In this document: piece by piece, positions 11,778-22,920 of the stretch
Position numbering within the stretch: the stretch's first letter is position 1
How the letters are laid out: the number at the start of each line of letters is the position of its first letter
Assembly (NCBI RefSeq): GCF_002102175.1
Contig: NZ_LQOX01000117.1
Location: 1-50,365, forward strand
Direction of reading: 5' to 3'
Source of the DNA: Mycobacterium gastri
GTDB taxonomy: Bacteria; Actinomycetota; Actinomycetes; Mycobacteriales; Mycobacteriaceae
DNA length: 50,365 bases
The notes under the pieces: model-generated
Database searches by the model: none
The model's input: only the letters and a program-made list of their open reading frames with translations
What the model was told of the DNA's origin: nothing
Made by a program: the position numbers and the translations under genes

Positions 11778-12620
11778 TTAGTCCGTGGCGTGGCGGTTGC
11801 AGATCTGTCGCGCGAGTGCTGCGAAGGCGTCGCGTACGGCAGTTGGTTGGTCGATCCAGGGGAAGTGGCCCGCCTTGTCGATGACGCGCCAGGCCGTATT
11901 CAGGGTGTGGAATTGCTTGTCCTGCCACAACGTTTGCGTCACGATGCGGTCTGCCGAGCCGCTCACGACGAGTGTGGGCAGTGTTGTTGGCCACCAGGCT
12001 GATTGGTAGTCACGATCGAAATTGGCTTCGGACCATTGCGCAGCCTGACTGTTGTAGGGCATGCGCGCCAGGATTTCCACCCCACGGGCAATGGTGGCGG
12101 GGGCGAAGTTCCACGGCGCAGATTCGATGGTGACGCAGCGAAGGTTGTCGTCGGTGGGATCGGATAGGTACCGGGCTGTGGCTTGGTCAACCCCGGGTAA
12201 GGGATTATGACGTGTCATCTGCTCGAACACCGGTATCCACGATGCGTCGGGGGCGGTGCTGATGAGCACCAGACCTTCCAAACATCCATCCAATGCGGGA
12301 ACAGAGAGCAGGTACTCGCCCCCGGTGGAATGTCCGACAAAAACGGGATGTGTAACGGCGTGGGCGGCTTCAAGCAGAACGTGGGGCCATCGGCGGTAGG
12401 GATCGGCGGGTGCTCCTGGAGCGTTGATGTTGGAGCCATCACCAGGCAGGTCGACCATCCACGAGCAGCCGGGCACGTCGACTGTGTCGACCAGTTCGTG
12501 CAGGCTCTCGGAACCGATTCCCGGGCCGCCGGGAAGAAACAGCCAGTTCAGATCCCCGGCACGACTGACTCGTCGGCGCAACCGCACTCCAGACGTTGTC
12601 CACCGAATATCTGGGAGCAC
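11778..12620 (-). CDS. alpha/beta hydrolase (proline iminopeptidase-like fold)
   Basis: A 280-aa cytosolic alpha/beta hydrolase. The oxyanion-hole region is LPGGPGIGSE (about 29-38), the nucleophile elbow GHSTGG puts Ser98 in place, and the acid and base are likely Asp224 (SGSADRIV) and His252 (KAGHFPW). The HGGPG-like motif and overall length resemble proline iminopeptidases and related amidases or esterases, but the substrate cannot be predicted. It stands alone between the sulfatase block and hisE; both intergenic gaps are non-coding. I know of no counterpart at this position in H37Rv. Confidence 0.85.
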   Translation of the reverse strand: MLPDIRWTTSGVRLRRRVSRAGDLNWLFLPGGPGIGSESLHELVDTVDVPGCSWMVDLPGDGSNINAPGAPADPYRRWPHVLLEAAHAVTHPVFVGHSTGGEYLLSVPALDGCLEGLVLISTAPDASWIPVFEQMTRHNPLPGVDQATARYLSDPTDDNLRCVTIESAPWNFAPATIARGVEILARMPYNSQAAQWSEANFDRDYQSAWWPTTLPTLVVSGSADRIVTQTLWQDKQFHTLNTAWRVIDKAGHFPWIDQPTAVRDAFAALARQICNRHATD

Positions 12621-12790
12621 TATCGAAAACCCTGTTCGGCGCGAACGAAAGTCGTCGAACGCAATCTTGCGGCCAAGCTAACACAGTAGCCGGCCGCCCG
12701 AGACCGGCCGCGCCCAGCAGTCGGACGGCCACAGGGGCAATCACAGGTCGGAGTTGGCCGCCGAGCAAGGGTACGACGAAACCGCCGTGA

Positions 12791-13945
<1,155 letters not shown>

Positions 13946-14070
13946 CCGCGGTAATGCCCCGTCGTGCCGTTGCTGTGTTAGCGTCCGCGGTGGGCTGATT
14001 GCCGGTGTCATCCGTGGGCGGTCTGCCGTATCGTCGCCAGGCTGTTCTTCTGTACCCGGAAGGGATTGCT

Positions 14071-14556
14071 GTGACGCACGTACTCGTCCTCGTCTTGGCT
14101 TTGTTGATCGGCGTGGTCGCCGGGTTGCGATCGGTGACCGCTCCCGCGGCAGTCTCCTGGGCCGGCTACCTCGGCTGGTTCCCAACGCTGCAGCACACCT
14201 GGGCATCCTGGGTGGGCAACATCGTGACGGTGGTGGCCCTCAGCGTCCTTGCGGTCGCCGAACTGGTCAACGACAAGCTCCCCAAGACGCCGCCGCGCAC
14301 CGCCGCGCCGGTGTTCGCGGTCCGCATCATCCTGGGCGGGTTCGCCGGTGCGGTGATCGGCACCGCCTGGGGCTACAAGTTCGGCGGACTCGGTGCCGGC
14401 GTTGTCGGTGCGGTACTGGGTACGTTGGGTGGCTTTCACGCGCGCCGTTGGCTGGTAGCCGCCAGCGGCGGCCGCGACCTGCCGATCGCACTACTCGAGG
14501 ATTCGGTCGCCGTGTTGGGCGGATTCGCCGTCGTCGCATCGGCGGCCGCGCTATGA
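14071..14556 (+). CDS. small integral membrane protein (Rv2120c-like, resembles DUF4126)
   Basis: A 161-aa, very hydrophobic protein with about four membrane segments: residues ~3-20 (VLVLVLALLIGVVAGL), ~45-65, ~85-110 (glycine-rich, ILGGFAGAVIGTAWGYKFGGLGAG) and a C-terminal one (VLGGFAVVASAAAL). The AGLRSVTAPAAVSW stretch resembles the DUF4126 family; function is unknown. The GTG at 14071, after gaaggga, matches the known protein; an upstream ATG at 13999 would add an unlikely 24-residue leader. Its stop overlaps the start of the next gene by 4 bp (ATGA), implying translational coupling. Confidence 0.85.
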   Translation: MTHVLVLVLALLIGVVAGLRSVTAPAAVSWAGYLGWFPTLQHTWASWVGNIVTVVALSVLAVAELVNDKLPKTPPRTAAPVFAVRIILGGFAGAVIGTAWGYKFGGLGAGVVGAVLGTLGGFHARRWLVAASGGRDLPIALLEDSVAVLGGFAVVASAAAL

Positions 14557-15941
14557 CGCAGCGGTTCGACTCGATCATCGTCGGTGCCGGCCAGGCCGGC
14601 CCGCCGCTGGCCGGCCGCCTGACGGGCGCAGGTCAGCGGGTCGCCCTCGTGGAGCGCAAGCTGATCGGCGGCACCTGCGTCAACAACGGCTGCATCCCCA
14701 CCAAGACGCTGGTGGCCAGCGCCCACGCGGCCCATGTGGCCCGCCGCGGCGGCGAATACGGGATCGGCACGGGAGCGGTCAGCGTGGACATGGCGAAAGT
14801 CAAGGCCCGCAAAGACGGCGTCATGCTCAATGACCGCAAGGCCGTCGAGGACTGGTTGGAAAGCATGGACGGCTGCACCGTGTTCCGCGGGCACGCCCGA
14901 TTCGAGGATGCGCACACGTTGCGAGTCGGTGATCAACTCCTGCAAGCTGACCGGATCTTCCTCAACGTCGGGGGCCGCGCCGTGGCGCCCGACATTCCCG
15001 GGCTTGCCGACGTCGAGTTCCTCACCAATGTGTCCATCCTCGAACTCGACACGCTGCCTGAGCATCTGGTGATCGTCGGCGGAAGCTACATCGCGCTGGA
15101 GTTCGCTCAGATGTATCGCCGCTTCGGAGCAAAGGTGACCGTCGTGGAGCGCGGCCCACGCCTGGCCTCCCGCGAAGACGAAGACGTCTCGGTCAGCATC
15201 AGGGAGATCCTCGAAGCCGAAGGCATCGATGTCGTCGTCAATGCCGATGATGTGCGACTTATCAAGCGGGACAATGGCTTCGGTGGCTTCGGTGGCTTCG
15301 AGCTGACTCCCAGTGCCGGTGCCGCAACCATTGCGGGTAGTCACCTGCTGCTGGCGGTAGGCCGGAAACCCAATACCGGCGACTTGGGCCTGGATGCGGC
15401 CGGTGTTCAGACCGACGCCCGCGGCTACATCGTGGTCGATGACCAGCTCAAGACCAACGTCGACCACATCTGGGCGCTGGGCGACTGTAACGGCAAGGGC
15501 GCCTTCACCCATACGTCGTACAACGACTTCGAGATCGTCGCCGCCAACCTGCTCGACGGCGACTCGCGTCGTGTCAGCGACCGCATCCTCACCTATGCCC
15601 TCTATATCGACCCGCCGCTGGGGCGCGCCGGAATGACCGTCGCTCAGGTTCGTGCGTCGGGCCGCAAGGCGCTGGTCGGTAAGCGGCCGATGACCAAAGT
15701 CGGCCGGGCCGTGGAAAAGGGTGAGACGCAAGGCTTTATGAAAATCGTGGTCGACGCGGACACCCACCAGATCTTGGGTGCGGCCATCCTCGGCGTCGGG
15801 GGAGACGAGGTCATCCACGCCATCCTGGACGTCATGTCGGCAAAAGCGCCCTACACCACGCTGTCGCGGACAATGCACATCCACCCCACGGTCAGCGAAC
15901 TCGTTCCCACGATGCTGCAGGAGATGGAGCCGCTCGCCTAG
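14553..15941 (+). CDS. FAD-dependent disulfide reductase-like oxidoreductase (mercuric reductase/Lpd family)
   Basis: A 462-aa class I pyridine nucleotide-disulfide oxidoreductase. The FAD fold starts at IIVGAGQAGPPLA; the redox pair Cys42-Cys47 is in GGTCVNNGCIPTK; the NAD(P) fold is at VIVGGSYIALEFAQMY; and the C-terminal dimer-interface catalytic dyad is visible as HIHPTVSE (His444, Glu449). No N-terminal heavy-metal domain and no C-terminal Cys pair are present, so mercury reduction is unlikely; the physiological disulfide is unknown. The ATG overlaps the stop of the membrane protein, suggesting a coupled pair. The open frame extends upstream to 13752 but overlaps hisG. H37Rv lacks a gene of this type here, as far as I recall. 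Confidence 0.9.
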   Translation: MTQRFDSIIVGAGQAGPPLAGRLTGAGQRVALVERKLIGGTCVNNGCIPTKTLVASAHAAHVARRGGEYGIGTGAVSVDMAKVKARKDGVMLNDRKAVEDWLESMDGCTVFRGHARFEDAHTLRVGDQLLQADRIFLNVGGRAVAPDIPGLADVEFLTNVSILELDTLPEHLVIVGGSYIALEFAQMYRRFGAKVTVVERGPRLASREDEDVSVSIREILEAEGIDVVVNADDVRLIKRDNGFGGFGGFELTPSAGAATIAGSHLLLAVGRKPNTGDLGLDAAGVQTDARGYIVVDDQLKTNVDHIWALGDCNGKGAFTHTSYNDFEIVAANLLDGDSRRVSDRILTYALYIDPPLGRAGMTVAQVRASGRKALVGKRPMTKVGRAVEKGETQGFMKIVVDADTHQILGAAILGVGGDEVIHAILDVMSAKAPYTTLSRTMHIHPTVSELVPTMLQEMEPLA

Positions 15942-16615
15942 GACGGCGCTGATCTAGCGGCCCGAGTTGTAGAACGCAACTGCGACTTCCCATCAGCCAC
16001 ATCAGGCTGCTCGGGTTTGGGGTGTTGGTCGTGTCCGCCTCACTCGGAAATTTATGGTGACCACGAATGCTGGTGGTCAACGATGTCGTCTTGCGCAGTC
16101 TTGGCTGCCTGGCTCTGTTTTCGGCACACCTTGGGCTCTGTTTTTCGGCACGCCGATACCGTACCTTCGCTCAACCCTCTTGTGATGGCAGGCGTTCGGA
16201 TATGTCTCACGTGCTGACCGAGTCGGCTGTCATGCCGCTGCATCGAGTGTGCACTGGCGGGTCTGAGAGTGTATGCAGGGCGGGAAAATCCACGGTCGGC
16301 CCGCCCTGACGGCACACTCGGCGCCGTCAGCGCAGACTCGGCGCCGCCAGCGCACACTGGGCGCCGCCAGCGCACACTGGGCGCCGTCAGCCACGCACCC
16401 AACCGCACCAGCACGCGATTTCCATCTGCCCACACCGGGGCGCAGCCCCACAACCGCTTTCGGCGATAATTCCATTGGGTCCCTTAGCTTGTCGCTGAAA
16501 GGCGGGCATTTCTGATGAGTCAACGCGCATCGGGTCGGCCAGAGACCAATGTGAAAGATGTGATTGCCGGGCCCGGGCCTCCGCTGAGCGCGGTGGCTGA
16601 AGCAGCACCATCGGA
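15942..16615. other. 674-bp intergenic region without a recognisable gene
   Basis: No frame here resembles a protein. It lies between the flavoprotein stop and the stop of the convergent thioesterase. Local repetition is visible: two near copies of ggctctgtttttcggcac at about 16111-16150 and the 20-bp tandem repeat described separately. A short run of lower GC around 16040-16200 hints at foreign or decayed DNA, but no transposase or other remnant is identifiable. Confidence 0.5.
16310..16391. repeat. 20-bp tandem repeat, about four copies
   Basis: Period-20 repetition: units begin at 16321, 16341, 16361 and 16381 with gcgccg[tc]cagcgca[gc]actgg-like sequence; the second and third copies are identical, the first differs at four positions, and the last is cut after 11 bases. 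A partial copy precedes at 16310. The two identical central copies point to recent expansion, so copy number may vary between strains. Confidence 0.85.
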
Positions 16616-17419
16616 CTAGCCCGGCACCCGGCGCTGGACGAGGAGCGTCTGAGCCGAGGTGCCGATGAAGCCGGCCTTGTCGTAGACCTCCGCGGTGGTC
16701 ACTCCCACGCCATCCGGCCCGACCGATGCGCGAGCCCGCAGCGCGAAATCGTCGCCGATCGGAAGCCGATGCAGGTGCACCACGGTGTCGGTGTTCATGA
16801 ACACGAACTGATTCGGGTCCAGGACCGCACCGACACCGTTGGCGCAGTCCACCACGACCGCCAGCCGCTGCAGCGCCGTGGTGGGGTGGGTGTCGACGAT
16901 GTGGGCCATCGGGGTGAACCAGGAGACGGCGCCGGATTGGCCGTCGGACTGTTGTGGACGCCAGTTGATCGCATCGAAATAGCACCCGGCATCGGCGAAG
17001 ACGGCCGGAAGGGGCTCGGCGGGTCCTTCCTGCAGCGGCGGGTACCGCGCTGCTGCGACGTCGGCGGTGTCACTGACCGCCAACAGCCAGGCCGTCACCC
17101 GGGCCACCACCCTCGCGGGTCCGCCCTCGCGGTCGGCGTGCAGTTCGGCGACCATCAGGCAGACCCGCGAGCCCGGGCGTTCCACCCAGGCTCTGGCCCG
17201 CACCGGGGCCACCGGGATGGCCCCGAGGATGTCGAGGTTGAGCCTGCCGATCCGTAGCCCCGAGCCCGCCGACAGCTCTTCGATCAGCTTTGTCAGCAGG
17301 GCCAACGGAGGTGAGCCATGCTGGATTTCGGGATTCCAGTTGCTTCGCGTGTAGTCGGTGGAGTCAAAGGCCTGATAGTCACCGTCGCCGCCGAGGCGGC
17401 GGTAGAAGCAACCGTTCAT
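16616..17419 (-). CDS. acyl-CoA thioesterase-like protein (TesB-type double hotdog)
   Basis: A 267-aa protein with the TesB-like layout of two hotdog folds. Near the N-terminus is YTRSNWNPEIQHGSPPLALLTKLIEEL, with the hydrophobic helix typical of the first hotdog; the second half contains FMNTDTVVHLHRLPIGDDFALRARASVGPDGVGVTTAEVYDKAGFIGTSAQTLLV, a standard second-hotdog ending. Substrates would be acyl-CoAs, hydrolysed in the cytosol, but specificity is unknown. The start at 17419 overlaps the stop of the upstream nuclease gene by 4 bp (ATGA), so it is translationally coupled to it. Longer starts up to 17539 run inside the nuclease gene and are rejected. Confidence 0.82.
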   Translation of the reverse strand: MNGCFYRRLGGDGDYQAFDSTDYTRSNWNPEIQHGSPPLALLTKLIEELSAGSGLRIGRLNLDILGAIPVAPVRARAWVERPGSRVCLMVAELHADREGGPARVVARVTAWLLAVSDTADVAAARYPPLQEGPAEPLPAVFADAGCYFDAINWRPQQSDGQSGAVSWFTPMAHIVDTHPTTALQRLAVVVDCANGVGAVLDPNQFVFMNTDTVVHLHRLPIGDDFALRARASVGPDGVGVTTAEVYDKAGFIGTSAQTLLVQRRVPG

Positions 17420-18285
17420 GCCGCCGGTTCGGTCGGGCGCGAAACGGTGTCGGCGCCGGCGTAATCCGGCCAGCCGGGGTATGGCGGCGGCGTCCCGCCG
17501 AAGGCCGGGCAATGCGCCTGGTGCGGGCACCAATCGCACAGCCGCGACGGATTCGGACGGAAATCTCCTGATTTGCCCGCGGATTGGATCGCGCGCCAGA
17601 TTGCCATCAACGTCTTCTCGAAACGCAGCAGTTCGTCACGGTCCGGCGAGTAATCCAGTACCTGGCCGTCAGCCAGATAGATGAGTCGCAATCGGGCGGG
17701 CAGCACGCCACGCGACCGGAACAGCGCCACCGCGTAGAACTTCATTTGGAACAGGGCTTTGAACTCGGCCAGCGCCCGCGCGGCCGGCGGCGCCTTACCC
17801 GTCTTGTAGTCGACCACCCGCACCTCTCCGGTCGCGGCGACGTCGATCCGGTCGATATAGCCGCGCAACAGCGTGCCGTCGGCCAGCTCCACCTCCACGC
17901 GTTGCTCGCAACATTGCGGGTCGAACCGCGTCGGGTCTTCCAGCCGGTAATACCCGGACAGTAAGGCGCGCGCCTCGTCGAGCAGTTGTTGTGGTTGCAG
18001 TTCATCGGCCAGGTCCGGCCCTCCGGAAAGCACCAGCTCCCAGGCGGAGTCCACGAGCGACCTCGCGGTCTCCGGGCCGCGCTGTACCGCGGGCAGGGCG
18101 TAGAGCTGCTCGAGTGCGGCGTGCACCACCGATCCGCGCAGCTGGGGTGCCGACGGGGCCTCGGGTAACCGGTCGATCGCCCGGAACCGGTACAGCAGCG
18201 GACATTGCTTGAAGTCGGCCGCCCGCGACGGTGACAGCGCCGGCCGGATCCCCAGATCCGCGCGCGGTGTCGGCTGGTCCGTCAT
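17416..18285 (-). CDS. RecB-like PD-(D/E)XK nuclease with probable Fe-S cluster (Rv2119-like)
   Basis: A 289-aa single-domain nuclease of the RecB/AddB/Cas4 superfamily (Rv2119 homologue). The catalytic core is GYIDRIDVAATGEVRVVDYKTGK (motif II Asp, motif III D-x-K). The pattern of one N-terminal Cys (FKQCPLLYRF) and three C-terminal Cys (CDWCPHQAHCPAF) matches the 4Fe-4S clamp of AddB/Cas4 nucleases. The helix RGSVVHAALEQLY holds the conserved motif I His. No helicase domain is fused and there are no CRISPR genes nearby, so a DNA repair role is the likeliest. It is divergent from trmI (73-bp gap) and coupled to the thioesterase. Confidence 0.9.
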   Translation of the reverse strand: MTDQPTPRADLGIRPALSPSRAADFKQCPLLYRFRAIDRLPEAPSAPQLRGSVVHAALEQLYALPAVQRGPETARSLVDSAWELVLSGGPDLADELQPQQLLDEARALLSGYYRLEDPTRFDPQCCEQRVEVELADGTLLRGYIDRIDVAATGEVRVVDYKTGKAPPAARALAEFKALFQMKFYAVALFRSRGVLPARLRLIYLADGQVLDYSPDRDELLRFEKTLMAIWRAIQSAGKSGDFRPNPSRLCDWCPHQAHCPAFGGTPPPYPGWPDYAGADTVSRPTEPAA

Positions 18286-18298
18286 GCCCGCAGCCTAG

Positions 18299-19201
<903 letters not shown>

Positions 19202-19206
19202 TCTTG

Positions 19207-19500
19207 CTAATCGTCACTGCGGTGCAGACTCCGGCGCACCGACAGCAGCTCGAACTCGGGGTGTGCGGCTACCAGCCGTTCGGCAGCGTCGAGGACGTCG
19301 ACGGCGTGGTTGCGGTCCCCGGAAACCACGGCCACTCCGATGCCCGCGCGTCGGTAAAGGTCTCGCGACCCCGTCTCGGCGGCCGACACGCTGAACTTGC
19401 GTTGCAGCTCGGCGACAACGGGACGAACCACCGATCGTTTTTGCTTCAGTGATCGCACGTCACCGAGCAGCACGTCGAACTCGAGCCAGCCGATCCACAT
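19207..19500 (-). CDS. DUF503 family protein (Rv2117-like)
   Basis: A 97-aa small protein of the DUF503 (YlxP-like) family: WIGWLEFDVLLGDVRSLKQKRSVVRPVVAELQRKFSVSAAE near the N-terminus and the family's VSGDRNHAVDVLDAAERLV toward the end. The YlxP family has been linked to ribosome or 30S maturation in other bacteria; this is not shown for mycobacteria. The start at 19500 is chosen because the upstream extension (to 20055) overlaps lppK in another frame. It begins 8 bp after the lppK stop and is probably co-transcribed with it. Confidence 0.9.
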   Translation of the reverse strand: MWIGWLEFDVLLGDVRSLKQKRSVVRPVVAELQRKFSVSAAETGSRDLYRRAGIGVAVVSGDRNHAVDVLDAAERLVAAHPEFELLSVRRSLHRSDD

Positions 19501-19508
19501 CTGCGCGC

Positions 19509-20129
19509 TCAGCCGGACGGCGTCGGAGAGGGCGGGTTGGGCTCCGGGGCCGGTGCGGGGCTGGGTTCTGTTGCCGGCACAGCGGCCGGCGGCGGGCCGG
19601 GACCCGGTGACGAGACTCGAGAACTGCTGAGGGCCAACAACATCTCCGCGGTTCGCCGGGATAGCTGCCAGCCGCCCTGGTCGGGTTTGAATTCCATCGG
19701 GAAAGTGAATTCGTGATTGTCGGGTTTGGCTGTGGTGACGACGATGGTGACCGTCACGCTGGACGGGTCCACGTCTGACCACGCGACGTTGCTCGCCGCG
19801 AAACTCAGTGGCAGGTAGCCGCCGTCTCGGGCAGCGGTGGTGAACCGGTCCAGGGCGGCTGCCGTCTCCGGGGATGCGCCCTCGACGAGGTTTACCTTGT
19901 CGGCTCCGGCAACCGCCGTGTCGGCCAGCCTGGACAACACCTCGACCAAGGCGTCGGCCGAAGGTAGGGAAGCGGCTGGCCTTAGCGCGACCGCGGTGGA
20001 CGTGGTGGGCAGCACCGACGGTACAGCGGACGTCGCGGACTCGTGCCGTGAACACCCCGCGAGCCCCGTCGCCGACACGATGGCGACGACGCTCGCGGCC
20101 ATGCAGGCTCTGCAGAGGTGGCGGTGCAT
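19509..20129 (-). CDS. lppK: lipoprotein LppK
   Basis: A 206-aa predicted lipoprotein: short basic N-terminus (MHRHLCR), hydrophobic segment [13 protein letters not shown] and lipobox LAGC with Cys26 as the lipidated residue. The mature part has a Ser/Ala/Thr-rich linker, a folded domain (about 60-165, with [30 protein letters not shown]) and a Pro-rich tail of about 35 residues ([14 protein letters not shown]). Function is unknown; the homologue is Rv2116. The start at 20129 is preferred to 20192, which would add a non-signal leader. It runs divergently from mpa across a 294-bp gap that should hold both promoters. Confidence 0.85.
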   Translation of the reverse strand: MHRHLCRACMAASVVAIVSATGLAGCSRHESATSAVPSVLPTTSTAVALRPAASLPSADALVEVLSRLADTAVAGADKVNLVEGASPETAAALDRFTTAARDGGYLPLSFAASNVAWSDVDPSSVTVTIVVTTAKPDNHEFTFPMEFKPDQGGWQLSRRTAEMLLALSSSRVSSPGPGPPPAAVPATEPSPAPAPEPNPPSPTPSG

Positions 20130-20423
20130 CCAGTAGCCCGCCCGGCTATCGGCGATACACGGCGAGTCGCGGAAAGGAAGCCCACACTGCAATGGACGTC
20201 ACACCGCCGGCTCCGGCACCGACGCGAGCGCCGGCCGCGCTGGCCGTGGCAAGAGATTTCACGGTGGCGGCGCTCCTTTCGATCGGGCCGAGTGGAAGCC
20301 GAGATTACCAGCGCGAAACAACTTGTTATTTCCGGCGGCATTTGGTTCCGCACATGAACTCGCCATGGCCGGTAGCGTTGAGGTATCCGCCGCACCCCTC
20401 CCGGTGCGGGAAAGGAGGGCAAC

Positions 20424-22262
20424 ATGGCTGAATCAGAGCGTTCTGAAGCATTCGGGACACCCCGCGATATGCCCCTGCCCAGCACCGATGCTGCCGAACT
20501 GGAACAGCTGCGGCGTGAAGCCGCGCTACTGCGCGAACAACTGGAGAACGCGCTCGCACACCAGAGCCCGTCGCGACCCGCCCGCGATGTGCATCAGCTC
20601 GAAGCCCGTATCGACTCCCTTGCCGCGCGCAATTCGAAATTAATGGAAACTCTTAAAGAAGCCCGCCAGCAATTGCTGGCGCTGCGTGAGGAGGTCGACC
20701 GGCTGGGGCAGCCGCCCAGCGGCTACGGCGTGCTGCTGGGCACCCACGACGACGAAACCGTCGACGTCTTCACATCGGGTCGCAAGATGCGCCTGACATG
20801 CTCTCCGAACATCGACGCCAAGTCCCTCAAGAAGGGCCAAACGGTCCGGCTCAACGAGGCGTTGACCGTCGTCGAGGCCGGCAGGTTCGAATCGGTAGGC
20901 GAGATTTCCACCTTGCGTGAGATCCTCGCCGACGGTCACCGGGCCCTGGTGGTCGGCCACGCCGACGAGGAACGCATCGTGTGGCTGGCCGAGCCGTTGG
21001 TCGCCGAGGACCTGCCCGACGGCGCTCCCTCTAACGATGGGGCTCTCAACGACGACACCCGCCCGCGCAAACTGCGCCCCGGCGACTCGCTGTTGGTCGA
21101 CACCAAGGCCGGGTATGCCTTCGAGCGCATCCCCAAAGCCGAGGTCGAGGACCTGGTGCTGGAAGAGGTGCCGGATGTCAGCTACGAGGACATCGGTGGC
21201 CTGACTCGCCAGATCGAACAGATCCGCGACGCGGTGGAACTGCCCTTCTTGCATAAGGAGCTGTACCGCGAGTACGCGCTGCGCCCGCCAAAGGGCGTTT
21301 TGTTGTACGGCCCGCCCGGCTGCGGTAAAACCTTGATCGCCAAGGCGGTGGCCAACTCCCTGGCCAAGAAGATGGCCGAGGTTCGCGGCGACGACGCCCG
21401 CGAGGCCAAGTCGTACTTCCTCAACATCAAGGGCCCCGAACTGCTGAACAAGTTCGTCGGCGAGACCGAGCGCCACATTCGGCTGATCTTCCAGCGGGCC
21501 CGGGAGAAGGCCTCCGAAGGCACGCCGGTGATCGTGTTCTTCGACGAGATGGACTCGATCTTCCGCACCCGCGGCACCGGGGTCTCCTCCGATGTCGAGA
21601 CGACGGTGGTCCCGCAGTTGCTCAGCGAGATCGACGGGGTGGAAGGGCTGGAGAACGTCATTGTGATCGGCGCCTCCAACCGCGAGGACATGATCGACCC
21701 GGCGATCCTGCGGCCCGGACGTCTCGACGTGAAGATCAAGATCGAACGCCCGGATGCTGAAGCGGCGCAAGACATCTTCTCGAAGTACCTGACCGAGGCG
21801 CTGCCGTTGCACGCCGACGACCTCGCCGAGTTCGGCGGCGACCGCACCGTCTGCATCAAGGCGATGATCGAGAAAGTCGTCGAGCGTATGTACGCCGAGA
21901 TCGACGACAACCGGTTCCTGGAGGTCACCTATGCCAACGGTGACAAGGAAGTCATGTACTTCAAGGACTTCAACTCCGGGGCAATGATCCAAAACGTCGT
22001 CGACCGGGCGAAGAAGAACGCGATCAAGTCGGTGCTCGAGACGGGGCAGCCCGGCCTACGGATTCAGCATCTGCTCGACTCGATCGTCGACGAGTTCGCC
22101 GAGAATGAGGACCTGCCCAACACCACCAACCCCGATGACTGGGCGCGGATTTCGGGCAAGAAGGGCGAGCGGATCGTCTACATCCGCACCCTGGTCACCG
22201 GCAAGTCGTCGAGCGCCAGCCGGGCTATCGACACCGAGTCGAACCTGGGCCAGTACCTGTAG
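20424..22262 (+). CDS. mpa: mycobacterial proteasomal ATPase Mpa (ARC)
   Basis: Hexameric AAA+ unfoldase that recognises Pup on tagged proteins and feeds them to the 20S proteasome. The 612 aa show the N-terminal coiled coil that binds Pup (about 20-95), tandem OB domains (~97-240), the AAA domain with Walker A GPPGCGKT (296-303), Walker [11 protein letters not shown] (Asp374-Glu375), the conserved [18 protein letters not shown] segment, and the C-terminal Gln-Tyr-Leu that opens the proteasome gate. It is three residues longer than Rv2115c because of a short insertion in the OB-domain region (PDGAPSNDG). A strong Shine-Dalgarno (aaggagg, 20412-20418) precedes the ATG. Convergent with the next gene (4-bp gap). 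Confidence 0.97.
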   Translation: MAESERSEAFGTPRDMPLPSTDAAELEQLRREAALLREQLENALAHQSPSRPARDVHQLEARIDSLAARNSKLMETLKEARQQLLALREEVDRLGQPPSGYGVLLGTHDDETVDVFTSGRKMRLTCSPNIDAKSLKKGQTVRLNEALTVVEAGRFESVGEISTLREILADGHRALVVGHADEERIVWLAEPLVAEDLPDGAPSNDGALNDDTRPRKLRPGDSLLVDTKAGYAFERIPKAEVEDLVLEEVPDVSYEDIGGLTRQIEQIRDAVELPFLHKELYREYALRPPKGVLLYGPPGCGKTLIAKAVANSLAKKMAEVRGDDAREAKSYFLNIKGPELLNKFVGETERHIRLIFQRAREKASEGTPVIVFFDEMDSIFRTRGTGVSSDVETTVVPQLLSEIDGVEGLENVIVIGASNREDMIDPAILRPGRLDVKIKIERPDAEAAQDIFSKYLTEALPLHADDLAEFGGDRTVCIKAMIEKVVERMYAEIDDNRFLEVTYANGDKEVMYFKDFNSGAMIQNVVDRAKKNAIKSVLETGQPGLRIQHLLDSIVDEFAENEDLPNTTNPDDWARISGKKGERIVYIRTLVTGKSSSASRAIDTESNLGQYL

Positions 22263-22266
22263 CGCT

Positions 22267-22911
22267 TCAGGCCATCACCAGCGAATAGCTGTTGGCGAGG
22301 TCGTCCTGCAGGACGCGGGCGGCGCGGGCGGTGGTGTCGATGCGCAGCTCGTCGGTGAGCCTGCGCGGCTGATAGGTCCACCCGCTGGGCAGGTTCAGCC
22401 GGTCCGCCAGCTTGGCTAGGTCGGCTCGGGACAGGTTGGGGTCGACCACCTGGCTCCAGGTCTGCATGACCCAGCGCTGCCCTGCGGGGTCGTGCAGTTC
22501 GTAGATCTCTTCGCCGGCGTTGAAGATGAAGACGGTGTTCCGGCTGACCTGGTTGACGGTGTAGGGTGCGGGGTTCATCGACGACAACAAGACCGTGGCC
22601 TGCCGGAGCATGTCGATCCCGCCGAAGCTCTTGACCACCGGCGGACCCTGAGGCGCCTTTTCGATGGCGTTCATCAGCCAGTAGCGTGGACCGTTGAGCA
22701 GAGCGGCCGCGGCACCATGTTCGGTAGCGATCGCCTTCGGGTCCAGTGCCGACCACAGCTCGGCGGGACAGTCGTTGAGCGGGAAGCTGTTGTAGACGGT
22801 CGCCTGCGGACCTGCCTCGCCGGGGGTGACCAGAAGTACTTCGCCATAACGCTTCCCGGACAAGTCGGCTGGCGGTTCCAATACGACTGCTCCGTCTTCG
22901 GTGGTGGACAT
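22267..22911 (-). CDS. conserved hypothetical protein (Rv2114-like)
   Basis: A 214-aa protein similar in length to Rv2114 and conserved at this position. No transmembrane segment, signal peptide or catalytic motif is apparent. Recognisable stretches include LSGKRYGEVLLVTPGE, DCPAELWSALDPKAIA, NGPRYWLMNAIEK and DPAGQRWVMQTWSQVVDPNL. The pattern (small-molecule-binding-like N-terminus followed by RLNLPSGWTYQPRRL) also occurs in actinobacterial proteins of unknown function. It is the downstream gene of a likely two-gene unit with the membrane protein at 22921-24108 (9-bp gap). Confidence 0.85.
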   Translation of the reverse strand: MSTTEDGAVVLEPPADLSGKRYGEVLLVTPGEAGPQATVYNSFPLNDCPAELWSALDPKAIATEHGAAAALLNGPRYWLMNAIEKAPQGPPVVKSFGGIDMLRQATVLLSSMNPAPYTVNQVSRNTVFIFNAGEEIYELHDPAGQRWVMQTWSQVVDPNLSRADLAKLADRLNLPSGWTYQPRRLTDELRIDTTARAARVLQDDLANSYSLVMA

Positions 22912-22920
22912 CAGGCGAAA

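Noticed and set aside
19501..20055. Extended N-terminus for the DUF503 protein
   Set aside because: Overlaps lppK in another frame and is Arg-rich without family similarity.
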